9,894 nt of DNA from contig CAYGRZ010000054.1 in NCBI GenBank assembly GCA_964352425.1, forward strand, positions 1-9,894. The letters are read 5' to 3'. Below, piece by piece: positions 1 to 6,883 of the stretch (the stretch's first letter is position 1; each line of letters starts with the position of its first letter). Made by a program: the position numbers and the translations under genes. The stretch comes from JAMWCX01 sp964352425 (lineage in GTDB: Bacteria > Omnitrophota > Gorgyraeia > 2-01-FULL-45-10). Under the pieces are notes generated by a model. It was not told the origin of the DNA. It did no database searches and worked only from the letters and a program-made list of their open reading frames with translations.

Positions 1-33
1 AACGCATAGATTAACATATATATCCTATGCGTT
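1..33. other. Hairpin downstream of argG, at the window edge
   Basis: AACGCATAG (1-9) and CTATGCGTT (25-33) pair over 9 bp around a 15-nt AT-rich loop. It lies about 35 bp past the argG stop. It may be the terminator of the arg unit, but any T-run in the minus-strand transcript would fall outside the window, so this cannot be decided. Confidence 0.5.
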
Positions 34-68
34 GCACTTCCTCATTGAACTGAGGCATTCGAATTTCG

Positions 69-1268
69 TCATTTGTCATTCAATTTGTCCTTATATGCGC
101 CCCTGTACGGCAGGCCCCAGAGATCGATAAAGCCCTTCGCGAGCGACCGGTCGAATGTGTCGCCCTCTTCATATGTGGCAAGCTCCTTCCTGTACAGCGA
201 ATGCGGCGACTTTCTGCCGACGACGCTGCAGGCCCCCTTATGGAGCTTCAGTTTCACAACACCGCTCACACGTTTCTGAGAATCGTCGATGAAGGCGTCG
301 AGCGCCTCTTTGAGCGGCGTATACCAGAGGCCGTAGTAGATGAGCTCGGCGTACTTCTGCGCGACCAGGTCCTTATAGTGGGCAAGCTCCCTGTCGAGGA
401 CGAGGCTCTCCAGCGCCCGGTGGGCGGCCAGGAGCGTCCATCCGGCCGGCGCCTCGTAGATCTCCCGCGACTTGATACCGACCAGCCTGTTCTCTATCAT
501 ATCGCTTCTTCCTACGCCGGCGCCGCCTGCAATTTTGGAAAGCTCCGTGATCAGATCGACGCCGCCCATCGCTTTGCCGTCCAGCTTGACGGGTACGCCC
601 GCCTTGAACGCTATCTCGATATAGGCAGGCTCCGCCGCGCACCTTGCTACTGCCTTCGTACATTGATATATATCTTCGTCAGGCTCGTAATAAGGATCTT
701 CCAGCTTCCCACTTTCAATTGATATTCCCCAAAGATTAACATCAAGCGAGTAAGGCTTCTTCTTCGATGCGTCGATGGGGATATTATTCTTCTTCGCATA
801 ATCTATTTCTTCACTTCTTGTCTTCATTTCCCATTCTCTGACCGGAGCCATTATCTTAAGTGATGGGTCCAGAGAGCGTATCGTCACTTCAAACCGTACC
901 TGGTCGTTGCCCTTCCCCGTGCAGCCGTGCGCCACGTAGGCGGCCTTCTCTTTTTGAGCCGCCTTGACCAGGCCCTTGGCTATGATCGGCCGCGAGAGCG
1001 CCGTTGCCAGGAGATAGCCGGACTCATAAACGGCGTTCGCCTTCAGCGACCTGAACACGAAGTCCTTCACGAACTCGTCCTTCAGGTCGTCGACGATGAC
1101 CTTGACGGCGCCGGTCGCCAGGGCTCTCTTCTTATATGTCTCAAAATCGGACTCCTGCCCGACGTCCGCCATGTAGGCAATAACATCATAGCCTTTTTTA
1201 GCCAGCCACTTGATAATTACAGACGTGTCGAGCCCTCCGGAATACGCCAGTACAACCTTTTCTCTCAT
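69..1268 (-). CDS. argG: Argininosuccinate synthase
   Basis: Condenses citrulline and aspartate with ATP cleavage to AMP and PPi, the penultimate arginine step. The 399 residues open MREKVVLAYSGGLDTSVII, the N-type ATP pyrophosphatase loop (AYSGGLDTS at 8-16). YESGYLLATALSRP (81-94), HGCTGKGNDQVRFE (114-127), SLDVNLWG and GGAGVGRSDMIENR follow, all standard for the family. The length matches the usual ~400. The ATG is preceded by AAGGAGAGGG at good spacing, the strongest ribosome-binding sequence in the arg cluster. It ends ...YKDKLNDK with TGA. It is the last complete gene before the left edge. argH, the usual partner, is not visible in the 68 bases that remain. Confidence 0.97.
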   Translation of the reverse strand: MREKVVLAYSGGLDTSVIIKWLAKKGYDVIAYMADVGQESDFETYKKRALATGAVKVIVDDLKDEFVKDFVFRSLKANAVYESGYLLATALSRPIIAKGLVKAAQKEKAAYVAHGCTGKGNDQVRFEVTIRSLDPSLKIMAPVREWEMKTRSEEIDYAKKNNIPIDASKKKPYSLDVNLWGISIESGKLEDPYYEPDEDIYQCTKAVARCAAEPAYIEIAFKAGVPVKLDGKAMGGVDLITELSKIAGGAGVGRSDMIENRLVGIKSREIYEAPAGWTLLAAHRALESLVLDRELAHYKDLVAQKYAELIYYGLWYTPLKEALDAFIDDSQKRVSGVVKLKLHKGACSVVGRKSPHSLYRKELATYEEGDTFDRSLAKGFIDLWGLPYRGAYKDKLNDK

Positions 1269-1297
1269 TTTTACCCTCTCCTTATACCCAAATCATG

Positions 1298-1368
1298 GGT
1301 TTAGTAGTTAGGGTCATAGGGTCGTGTAATTTTCCCTACGACCCTACACCCCATGACCCTAAACCCTA
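1298..1368. repeat. TAGGGTC repeat/inverted-repeat element, argF-argG gap
   Basis: AGGGTCGT/ACGACCCT (1318-1325 with 1338-1345) and TTAGGGTCAT/ATGACCCTAA (1308-1317 with 1353-1362) form a two-part stem with a 7-nt bulge on one side and a 12-nt loop. Outer GGGTTTAG and AAACCC extend the symmetry. Read with transcription it starts TAGGGTT-TAGGGTCA, and the first TAG is the argF stop codon. The unit is shared with the argB-argD gap. No T-run follows, so terminator function is not supported. Confidence 0.85.
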
Positions 1369-2280
1369 CTTTAATAGCTTCAGCAGGATCGCCTTCTGCA
1401 CATGCATCCTGTTTTCAGCCTGGTCATAGACGATCGAATGGTTCGAATCCATGACCGAATCCGCTATCTCCTGCCCCCTGTGCGCCGGCAGGCAATGCAT
1501 GACAACGGCCTGCGTCTTCGCCATCTTCAGCAGCTTATCGTTGACCTGGTAATCCTTGAATGCCCTGACCCGCCTGGCGGCCTGCTTCTCCTGGCCCATG
1601 CTCACCCACACGTCGGTATAGAGGACATCCGCGTCCCTGGCGGCCCTTTTCGGGTCGTTCGATATCTCAATCTTCGAGCCCGACTCCTGCGCGACCGCCC
1701 TGGCGCGGCGGACCATCTCAGCGTTCGGCTCGTAACCCTTCGGTGTCGCCACCTTCATATCGACGCCGAGCTTTGCGGCAACGGCCATCAGCGAATTCAA
1801 CACGTTATTGCCGTCTCCGATATACGCAAGCGTGACGCCTTTGAGCGTGCCGAACCTTTCCTTTATCGTGAACATATCGCCGAGCGACTGGCACGGATGC
1901 GCGAGGTCGCTTAAGCCGTTTATGATCGGGATCGAGGCATGCCTTGCCAGCTCTTCGAGCACGTCGTGCTTGTAGGTCCTCGCTATGATGCCGTTCAGGT
2001 ACCGCGACAGTACGCACGCCACATCCTTGACGGATTCCCTGCCGCCCATCCCGAGCTCGCTCGAACCCAGATAAATGGAATGGCCGCCCATCTGGAACAT
2101 CCCTATCTCGAACGACACCCTTGTCCTGTTCGAGGGCTTCTGGAATATGAGGCCGATCGACTTGCCCTTGAGCGCATCGGCATATTTGGCGCTGTTGGCC
2201 TTGATATCCGCGGCCAGTTTGATTATATCGTGGATATCCTTGGTCTCGAGATCCCGTATCGACAGCAGGTCTTTTTTCAT
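1366..2280 (-). CDS. argF: Ornithine carbamoyltransferase
   Basis: Makes citrulline from ornithine and carbamoyl phosphate. The 304 residues carry the carbamoyl-phosphate loop as KPSNRTRVSFE (SNRTR at 50-54, where many relatives have STRTR), a second transcarbamylase landmark HPCQ at 128-131, the ornithine-binding DVWVSMG at 223-229, and HCLPAHRG at 262-269. The HCLP and SMG motifs separate it from aspartate carbamoyltransferase. Length is normal (about 305-310). The start is an ATG giving MKKDLLSIRDL; the sequence before it (AAAAAGAGAG) is only a weak ribosome-binding match. The TAG stop reads directly into a TAGGGT repeat tract. Position between argD and argG fits the pathway order. Confidence 0.96.
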   Translation of the reverse strand: MKKDLLSIRDLETKDIHDIIKLAADIKANSAKYADALKGKSIGLIFQKPSNRTRVSFEIGMFQMGGHSIYLGSSELGMGGRESVKDVACVLSRYLNGIIARTYKHDVLEELARHASIPIINGLSDLAHPCQSLGDMFTIKERFGTLKGVTLAYIGDGNNVLNSLMAVAAKLGVDMKVATPKGYEPNAEMVRRARAVAQESGSKIEISNDPKRAARDADVLYTDVWVSMGQEKQAARRVRAFKDYQVNDKLLKMAKTQAVVMHCLPAHRGQEIADSVMDSNHSIVYDQAENRMHVQKAILLKLLK

Positions 2281-2300
2281 ATCAAGCTCTCTTTTTAATT

Positions 2301-2383
2301 TGATTACACAGATTAATTTAGACTACACAGATTGCCGTCTCTGGCATTTAATCTGTGCGATCTTTTTAAGATCTGTGTAATCA
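2301..2383. repeat. Nested inverted repeat built on ACACAGATT, argD-argF gap
   Basis: The outer arms TGATTACACAGAT (2301-2313) and ATCTGTGTAATCA (2371-2383) are perfect over 13 bp. Nested inside are CACAGATT (2326-2333) and AATCTGTG (2350-2357), with GCC/GGC at the apex. A small extra inverted repeat GATCTT-TTT-AAGATC (2359-2373) overlaps the right arm. The element fills most of the 106-bp gap and has no T-run after it on the minus strand, so it is not an obvious terminator. It differs in sequence from the AGGGTC elements in the flanking gaps. Confidence 0.88.
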
Positions 2384-2386
2384 TCT

Positions 2387-3571
2387 TTAAAATTTTGCCA
2401 ATACCGTGTCCAATATCGCAATGGCCTTATCTATCTCGGCCCTGGTGACGGTCATCGGAGGCATGATCCTCAGGACCGTATCCTGGGTGCAGTTTATCAG
2501 GAGCCCCTCCTTCAGGCACTCCTTATAGACATCGTCGCCTTTGATAGACAGCTCAACGCCTACGATAAGCGCCACATTCCTCACATCTTTTATGCACGCG
2601 TGTTTCGCCTTCAAAGCTTCGAGGGCCTTCTTTAAATACGCGCCCATCCTGTTGGCGTTGGCAAGCAGCTTCCGGCTCCTGATCGCCTCGAATACCGCCA
2701 GCGCCGCCGCGCAGACGATCGGCGACCCGCCGAATGTCGAAGCGTGCGTGCCGGGCGTCAGCACGTCCTGGAACTTCTCCCGCGCCACGGCAACGCCTAT
2801 CGGGAGCCCGCCGCCGAGCGCCTTGGCGAGCGTCATCACGTCGGGCGTGACGCCGAATACCTGGTACGCGAACATCTTTCCGGCCCTGCCCATGCCCGTC
2901 TGGACCTCGTCAAATATCAGGACCAGGTCCTTCTCGTCGCAGAGCTGCCGTAACGCCTTCATGTATGCAATGTCCGGGATATTGATCCCGCCTTCGCACT
3001 GGATCGGCTCGAGCATTATCCCGACCGTCTTCTCGTTCACCGCCGCCCTGACGGCATCGATGTCGTTGAACGGCACATGGACAAATCCCGCCGGCAGTGG
3101 CTCGAACCCGTGTTTGACCTTGTCCTGCCCGGTCGCCGTGATCATCGCGAGCGTCCTGCCATGGAACGACTTCGTCATCGTTATCACTTCATACCGTCCG
3201 GTCGGGTGGCCGTATTTTCTGGCCAGCTTCACGGCGGCCTCGTTCGCCTCCGCCCCGGAGTTACCGAAGAAGACCTTGCCGGGGAACGCGCTCTTTATGA
3301 TCGCCTGCGCAAGAGCCGCCTGCGCTTCGGAATAATAGTTGTTCGATACGTGCATCAGCTTGCCTGCCTGGTCCCGGACTGCCTTCACCACGATCGGGTG
3401 GCAGTGGCCTATGCCCGATACCGCCCATCCCGGGAACAGGTCGAGATACTGCCTGCCGTCGATATCCCATACGATGGCGCCCTTTGCCCTCTCGAGGCAG
3501 AGCGGAACGCGCTTGTAAGTATTCATCACATATTTGTCATAGATCGCTACTATCTTATCGGTTTTACTCAT
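2387..3571 (-). CDS. argD: Acetylornithine aminotransferase
   Basis: PLP enzyme that transaminates N-acetylglutamate semialdehyde with glutamate to give N-acetylornithine; class III (ornithine-type) aminotransferase fold. The 394 residues include the N-terminal GWAVSGIGHCHP (48-59), the PLP phosphate-binding NSGAEANE (104-111), SFHGRT (135-140), LEPIQCEGG (188-195), IFDEVQTGMGR (219-229, Asp221 facing the PLP nitrogen) and the Schiff-base Lys250 in TLAKALGGGLPIG. HASTFGGSP follows downstream. Length is typical. The ATG has AAGGA upstream at short spacing. ArgD enzymes often also serve succinyldiaminopimelate in lysine synthesis, which the sequence cannot decide. The position between argB and argF supports the arginine role over other class III aminotransferases. 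Confidence 0.95.
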   Translation of the reverse strand: MSKTDKIVAIYDKYVMNTYKRVPLCLERAKGAIVWDIDGRQYLDLFPGWAVSGIGHCHPIVVKAVRDQAGKLMHVSNNYYSEAQAALAQAIIKSAFPGKVFFGNSGAEANEAAVKLARKYGHPTGRYEVITMTKSFHGRTLAMITATGQDKVKHGFEPLPAGFVHVPFNDIDAVRAAVNEKTVGIMLEPIQCEGGINIPDIAYMKALRQLCDEKDLVLIFDEVQTGMGRAGKMFAYQVFGVTPDVMTLAKALGGGLPIGVAVAREKFQDVLTPGTHASTFGGSPIVCAAALAVFEAIRSRKLLANANRMGAYLKKALEALKAKHACIKDVRNVALIVGVELSIKGDDVYKECLKEGLLINCTQDTVLRIMPPMTVTRAEIDKAIAILDTVLAKF

Positions 3572-3582
3572 GTTATCCTTTT

Positions 3583-3668
3583 CAGGGTCTTAGGGCCGTA
3601 GGGTCATAGGGTCTTAGGGTCTTAGGTTATCGCCCCATGACCCTATACTACTATACCCTATTACCCTA
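3583..3668. repeat. AGGGTCNT octamer repeats with facing inverted units, argB-argD gap
   Basis: On the plus strand, five head-to-tail octamers (AGGGTCTT, AGGGCCGT, AGGGTCAT, AGGGTCTT, AGGGTCTT, then AGG) are followed by oppositely oriented units ATGACCCT, ATACCCT and ATTACCCT. The tract fills most of the 94-bp argB-argD gap and can pair on itself. Its last unit includes the argB stop codon. The argD ribosome-binding sequence AAGGA lies just outside it. The same motif recurs before argG. Confidence 0.85.
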
Positions 3669-4520
3669 TTTTATTATCTCCGTTCCTATTCCCGTATCCG
3701 TGAACATCTCCAAAAGCAGCGCGTGCGGGATACTCGCGTCGAGGATATGCGCCTTTTTGACGCCGCCCTGTATTGCGTTTATGCATGAGCGGGTCTTCGG
3801 TATCATCCCGCCGTCGATCACGCCCGTCCTGATAAGGGTCTCGGCTACGGAGGCCTTCAACGTCTTGTAGAGCAAACCCGGGTCCTTCTTATCCTTAAGC
3901 ACCCCCCGCACGTTGGTCAGCAGGATGAACTTCTCGGCATTAAGCGCCACCGCGATCTCGCTCGCCACGTCGTCCGCGTTGACGTTATATACGTGGCCGT
4001 CCCTGCCGACGCCGAGCGGATATATGACCGGTATGATATTATCCCGCATGAGGCGCTTGACGACCGTCGTGTCGACCGACGTCACCTCGCCGACATAACC
4101 CAGGTCCTGGCCGCCCTTCATCTTCTTGACCCTGATCAGGTTATTTTCCCTGCCGCTCATGCCGAAAGCCTGGGCGCCCATCTCCTTCAGTGCCTTCACG
4201 ATCTTCCTGTTGATGACGCCGAGCGCCTTCTCAATGATATGCATCGTCGTGGCGTCGGTATAGCGCCTGCCGCCGATAAATTTCGGCTCGATGCCGGATG
4301 CCTTCATCATCTTCGATATGAACGGCCCGCCACCGTGCACGATGACCGGCCGCATCCCGGCATAGTTCATGAACATGACGTCTTCCAGGATGTCCGGTTC
4401 TATACCCTTCTCGTCAACGGCAGCCCCGCCGTATTTTATCACGATCGTCTTCTCAAAGAATTTCTTGATATACGGGAGCGCCTCGATCAGGACCTTGCTC
4501 TTCTTTATCGCTTCCCTCAC
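3666..4520 (-). CDS. argB: Acetylglutamate kinase
   Basis: Phosphorylates N-acetylglutamate with ATP, the second step and usual control point of the cyclic arginine pathway. The start chosen is the GTG that overlaps the argJ stop in GTGA; it gives MREAIKKSKVLIEALPYIKK, typical of the family, and 284 residues. The longer reading from an ATG at 4574 would run through the end of argJ. Landmarks are KYGG (29-32, catalytic Lys), HGGGP (62-66), GGRRYTD (83-89), YNVNAD (178-183) and GGMIPK (237-242). About 25 residues precede the first beta strand, unlike the short E. coli enzyme; such an N-terminal helix occurs in hexameric arginine-inhibited kinases, so feedback inhibition is plausible. The stop codon TAG is the first unit of an AGGGT repeat tract. 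Confidence 0.96.
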   Translation of the reverse strand: MREAIKKSKVLIEALPYIKKFFEKTIVIKYGGAAVDEKGIEPDILEDVMFMNYAGMRPVIVHGGGPFISKMMKASGIEPKFIGGRRYTDATTMHIIEKALGVINRKIVKALKEMGAQAFGMSGRENNLIRVKKMKGGQDLGYVGEVTSVDTTVVKRLMRDNIIPVIYPLGVGRDGHVYNVNADDVASEIAVALNAEKFILLTNVRGVLKDKKDPGLLYKTLKASVAETLIRTGVIDGGMIPKTRSCINAIQGGVKKAHILDASIPHALLLEMFTDTGIGTEIIK

Positions 4521-5737
4521 GTCGAATACTCCGAATTTATCGCAACATACTCTTTCGAGAAGTCGCAGGTCCACGCGGTCGCTTTCGCCCTGCCGCTCTT
4601 GAGATCGACCGCTATCCGGACCTTCTCATCCTTAAAGAACTTTCGCGCCCGCCCCTTACTGAAACCTTTTGCGATCGCCCCGTTCGCGAGCGCCTTTACC
4701 GGGCCGAGATAGACATCCATCCTGTCGTAATCGAACTCGACGCCGCTCGATCCCGCCGCGGCGACGATCCTGCCCCAGTTCGGATCCATCCCGAATATGG
4801 CGCACTTCAGCAGGTTCGACGTGGAGATCTTGCGCGCGACTTTTCGCGCGTCCTCAACCGTTTTCGCGCCCCGCACTTCTATCTCGACGAGTTTGGTCGC
4901 CCCCTCACCGTCCTGGGCGAGCATCTTCGCAAGCTCACCCGCCATGAACGTGAGCGCTTCGGTAAATTTCCTGTAACCGGCATCCCTGGCAATTATCCTC
5001 TTATTTCCTGCAAGGCCGTTCGCCAGTATAAAACATGAATCGTTCGTGCTCATGTCCGCATCGACGGACACCATGTTAAAAGAATCGCGTATCGCCTCGT
5101 CGAGCGAGGATTCGAGCATCCGCTTCGAGATCGCCGCGTCGGTCGTGAGGAACGCGAGCATCGTAGCATGCCGCTCGGTCTGCATCTCGGGATGTATCAT
5201 GCCGACGCCTTTACATGCGCCGCCTATCGTCACGACAGCCCGGCCGAGCGTGACATTTACCGCGAATTCCTTCCTTTTCGTATCCGTCGTCATGATCGTC
5301 TCGGCGAAGGACGTGCTGTTAGCCCTCGAAAGGCCCATGACCAGTTCAGGCAGGGCCTTCTGTATCTTCGCAACCGGAAGCTTCACCCCGATGATGCCGG
5401 TCGACGCGACCAGGACCATGTGAGCGTCGAGACCGAGCATCCGGGCCGCGCCCTTCGCCATCAAAGCGGCGTCATTCTCGCCCTGCTTACCATTCGCACA
5501 GTTGGCATTGCCGCTGTTGGCGATGATCGCCTGGTGGGTCTTTGCCTTAAGGTGTTCCCTGCTTATCTTCACCGGCGATGCCTGGCATCTATTGGTCGTG
5601 AACGCGCCCGCGGCGACCGCAGGCACCTCGGAATAGAGAAGCGCCAGGTCCTTGCGGCCGGACGGCTTTATCCCGGCCTTCATCCCGTTCGCCAAAAATC
5701 CCTTCGGTGAGGCTACCCCGCCTTTTACGATTATCAT
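4517..5737 (-). CDS. argJ: Ornithine acetyltransferase / glutamate N-acetyltransferase
   Basis: Transfers acetyl from N-acetylornithine to glutamate, releasing ornithine and recycling N-acetylglutamate; some family members also acetylate glutamate from acetyl-CoA. The 406 residues start MIIVKGGVASPKGFLANG, with the ATG overlapping the argC stop (ATGA). The frame is open further upstream, but only inside argC. Landmarks are AGAFTTNR (43-50), NSGNANC (74-80), the STGIIG oxyanion region (112-117) and the self-cleavage region KGVGMIHPEM (176-185). The precursor cuts itself before Thr192 in ATMLAF. An insertion QTERH (186-190) separates the usual P-x-M from A-T-M, which are normally contiguous. 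The end is CDFSKEYVAINSEYST, as expected. With no argA in view, this gene implies the cyclic pathway. Its TGA overlaps the argB GTG. Confidence 0.96.
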   Translation of the reverse strand: MIIVKGGVASPKGFLANGMKAGIKPSGRKDLALLYSEVPAVAAGAFTTNRCQASPVKISREHLKAKTHQAIIANSGNANCANGKQGENDAALMAKGAARMLGLDAHMVLVASTGIIGVKLPVAKIQKALPELVMGLSRANSTSFAETIMTTDTKRKEFAVNVTLGRAVVTIGGACKGVGMIHPEMQTERHATMLAFLTTDAAISKRMLESSLDEAIRDSFNMVSVDADMSTNDSCFILANGLAGNKRIIARDAGYRKFTEALTFMAGELAKMLAQDGEGATKLVEIEVRGAKTVEDARKVARKISTSNLLKCAIFGMDPNWGRIVAAAGSSGVEFDYDRMDVYLGPVKALANGAIAKGFSKGRARKFFKDEKVRIAVDLKSGRAKATAWTCDFSKEYVAINSEYST

Positions 5738-6744
5738 GATAATGCTTCCGTCTCCTCGAACCCGCACATAATATTCATGTTCTGGACCGCCTGCCCTGCC
5801 GCGCCCTTCTTCAGATTGTCGATGCACGATATCACGATAAGCGTCGAGCCCGTCACCTTGATGCCGATATCGCAGTAATTTGTTCCGACGACATCCTTGA
5901 CCTGCGGCAGCTTCCCTTCATCGTGGACCCGCACAAACGGTTTCCCGTCATAGAACTTCTTATAGAGCTCGACGACCGCCTTCGTATCGAGCGGCTTGGC
6001 GAGCTTCATGTATATCGTCGAGAGTATCCCTCTGTTCATCGGTACCAGGTGCGGCGTGAAGACGATATCGATATCCCTCCCCGCGACCCGCGACAATATC
6101 TGGTCGATCTCCGGCTTGTGCTGGTGCTCATTGACCTTGTACGCCTTCAGGTTCTCGTTGACCTCGCAGAAGATGAGCCCGATGTCGGCTTTTCTGCCCG
6201 CCCCTGTAGCGCCGCTCTTAGAGTCCGCTATTATGCCGGCGGGATCGACGGCCTTCGCGGAGAGCATCGGCGCGACGCCGAGGATGACGCTCGTCGGGTA
6301 GCACCCGGGATTGGCCAGCAGCTTCGCCTTCTTTATCTGGTCGTAATAGAGTTCCGGAAGCCCATAAACAGCCTGCGGCAGGTTCGCCGTATCTTTATGG
6401 GCGATGCCGTACCATTTTTCATATGTTGCGGGATCGAGACGGTAATCGGCGCTCAGGTCGACGACGAGTTTCCCCGCTTTCAGGAATGCGGGTGCTATAT
6501 CCATCGATACCGTGTGCGGCAGGCCGAGGAAGACAAGGTCAACATTCTTCACCATCTCGACGTTCGGCTTCCGGCAGATGACGTCGAGCTTGCCCTTGAA
6601 GAAGGGCAGAAGCGAGCTCATCGGCTCTTCCTTATCTATGATCGCCGACAGCTCGGTGATCTTGACGGCCTTGTGGTTGATGAGGATCTTTAAGGCTTCC
6701 TCGCCGGCATATCCCGTTGCGCCGACGACACCGACCTTTATCAT
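5734..6744 (-). CDS. argC: N-acetyl-gamma-glutamyl-phosphate reductase
   Basis: Reduces N-acetylglutamyl phosphate to the semialdehyde with NADPH, the third step of arginine synthesis. The 336 residues begin MIKVGVVGATGYAGEE, a Rossmann nucleotide-binding loop (GxxGxxG at 8-14). Other landmarks are LGLPH (73-77), LSADYRL (97-103), the catalytic Cys148 in ANPGCYPTS, the SKSGATGAGRK stretch, VNEHQHKPEI with the catalytic-region His, FTPHLVPMNRGI, and a C-terminal GAAGQAVQNMNIM. Length is within the family range (about 330-350). It is the first gene of the arg cluster, with its own predicted promoter and a GGGAG sequence before the ATG. Its TGA overlaps the argJ ATG in the motif ATGA, which predicts translational coupling. 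No anomaly was seen. Confidence 0.97.
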   Translation of the reverse strand: MIKVGVVGATGYAGEEALKILINHKAVKITELSAIIDKEEPMSSLLPFFKGKLDVICRKPNVEMVKNVDLVFLGLPHTVSMDIAPAFLKAGKLVVDLSADYRLDPATYEKWYGIAHKDTANLPQAVYGLPELYYDQIKKAKLLANPGCYPTSVILGVAPMLSAKAVDPAGIIADSKSGATGAGRKADIGLIFCEVNENLKAYKVNEHQHKPEIDQILSRVAGRDIDIVFTPHLVPMNRGILSTIYMKLAKPLDTKAVVELYKKFYDGKPFVRVHDEGKLPQVKDVVGTNYCDIGIKVTGSTLIVISCIDNLKKGAAGQAVQNMNIMCGFEETEALS

Positions 6745-6793
6745 AAAAAATTCTCCCTCTTTTCCCGTCGGAAATAATACCTGGTTGCTATCT

Positions 6794-6822
6794 ATAGTAA
6801 AGCAAAAGGCCTAACGTGTCAA
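6794..6822 (-). promoter_or_regulatory. Predicted sigma-70 type promoter of the arginine operon
   Basis: On the minus strand TTGACA (6822-6817) and TACTAT (6799-6794, 4 of 6 to consensus) are separated by exactly 17 bp. The element lies about 50 bp upstream of the argC ATG. A GGGAG ribosome-binding sequence precedes that ATG. I looked for an ArgR-type ARG box around this promoter and did not see a convincing one. Confidence 0.7.
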
Positions 6823-6856
6823 CTAAAATCATCGTCGGAGTTGACCCGATAGGCCT
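6803..6856 (-). terminator. Terminator-like hairpin after rpsI, overlapping the argC promoter
   Basis: Two 17-bp arms (6807-6823 and 6840-6856) pair at 15 of 17 positions: AGGCCTA with TAGGCCT and GTCAAC with GTTGAC at the two ends. The loop is 16 nt. In the minus-strand transcript the 3' arm is followed by TTTTGCTTT, as expected for an intrinsic terminator of rplM-rpsI. The 3' arm also contains the TTGACA of the predicted arg promoter. Confidence 0.6.
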
Positions 6857-6858
6857 CT

Positions 6859-6883
6859 ACAGTCTCGTCGGAGACGAGACTGT
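6859..6883. repeat. 11-bp hairpin abutting the rpsI stop codon
   Basis: Arms ACAGTCTCGTC (6859-6869) and GACGAGACTGT (6873-6883) enclose a 3-nt loop. The hairpin shares one base with the rpsI stop codon. No T-run follows on either strand, so it is better read as an mRNA 3'-end stabiliser or a companion of the adjacent terminator than as a terminator on its own. Confidence 0.75.

Noticed and set aside
1..68. Start of argH after argG
   Set aside because: The short frames on the minus strand here stop quickly or run off the edge, and none resembles the argininosuccinate lyase N-terminus.
1298..1368. TAGGG repeats as telomere-like DNA or a CRISPR array
   Set aside because: The units are 7-8 bp without spacers of fixed length and lie inside a bacterial operon, so neither idea fits.
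2119..2133. SNRTR in place of STRTR in ArgF as a lost active-site residue
   Set aside because: The second position of this loop varies among ornithine carbamoyltransferases; the two Arg residues and the HPCQ, SMG and HCLP motifs are intact.
2541..3335. Long plus-strand open frame (264 residues) opposite argD
   Set aside because: It is the antisense shadow of a full-length argD with all catalytic motifs; the translated product has no recognisable family features. The same applies to the other plus-strand frames, which all lie over minus-strand genes.
4521..4574. Longer argB start at an upstream ATG
   Set aside because: It would lie within the argJ C-terminus; the GTG overlapping the argJ stop gives the normal ArgB N-terminus and length.
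5738..5827. Longer argJ reading frame into argC
   Set aside because: The extra residues are out-of-frame argC sequence; family alignment and the ATGA overlap support the start at 5737.
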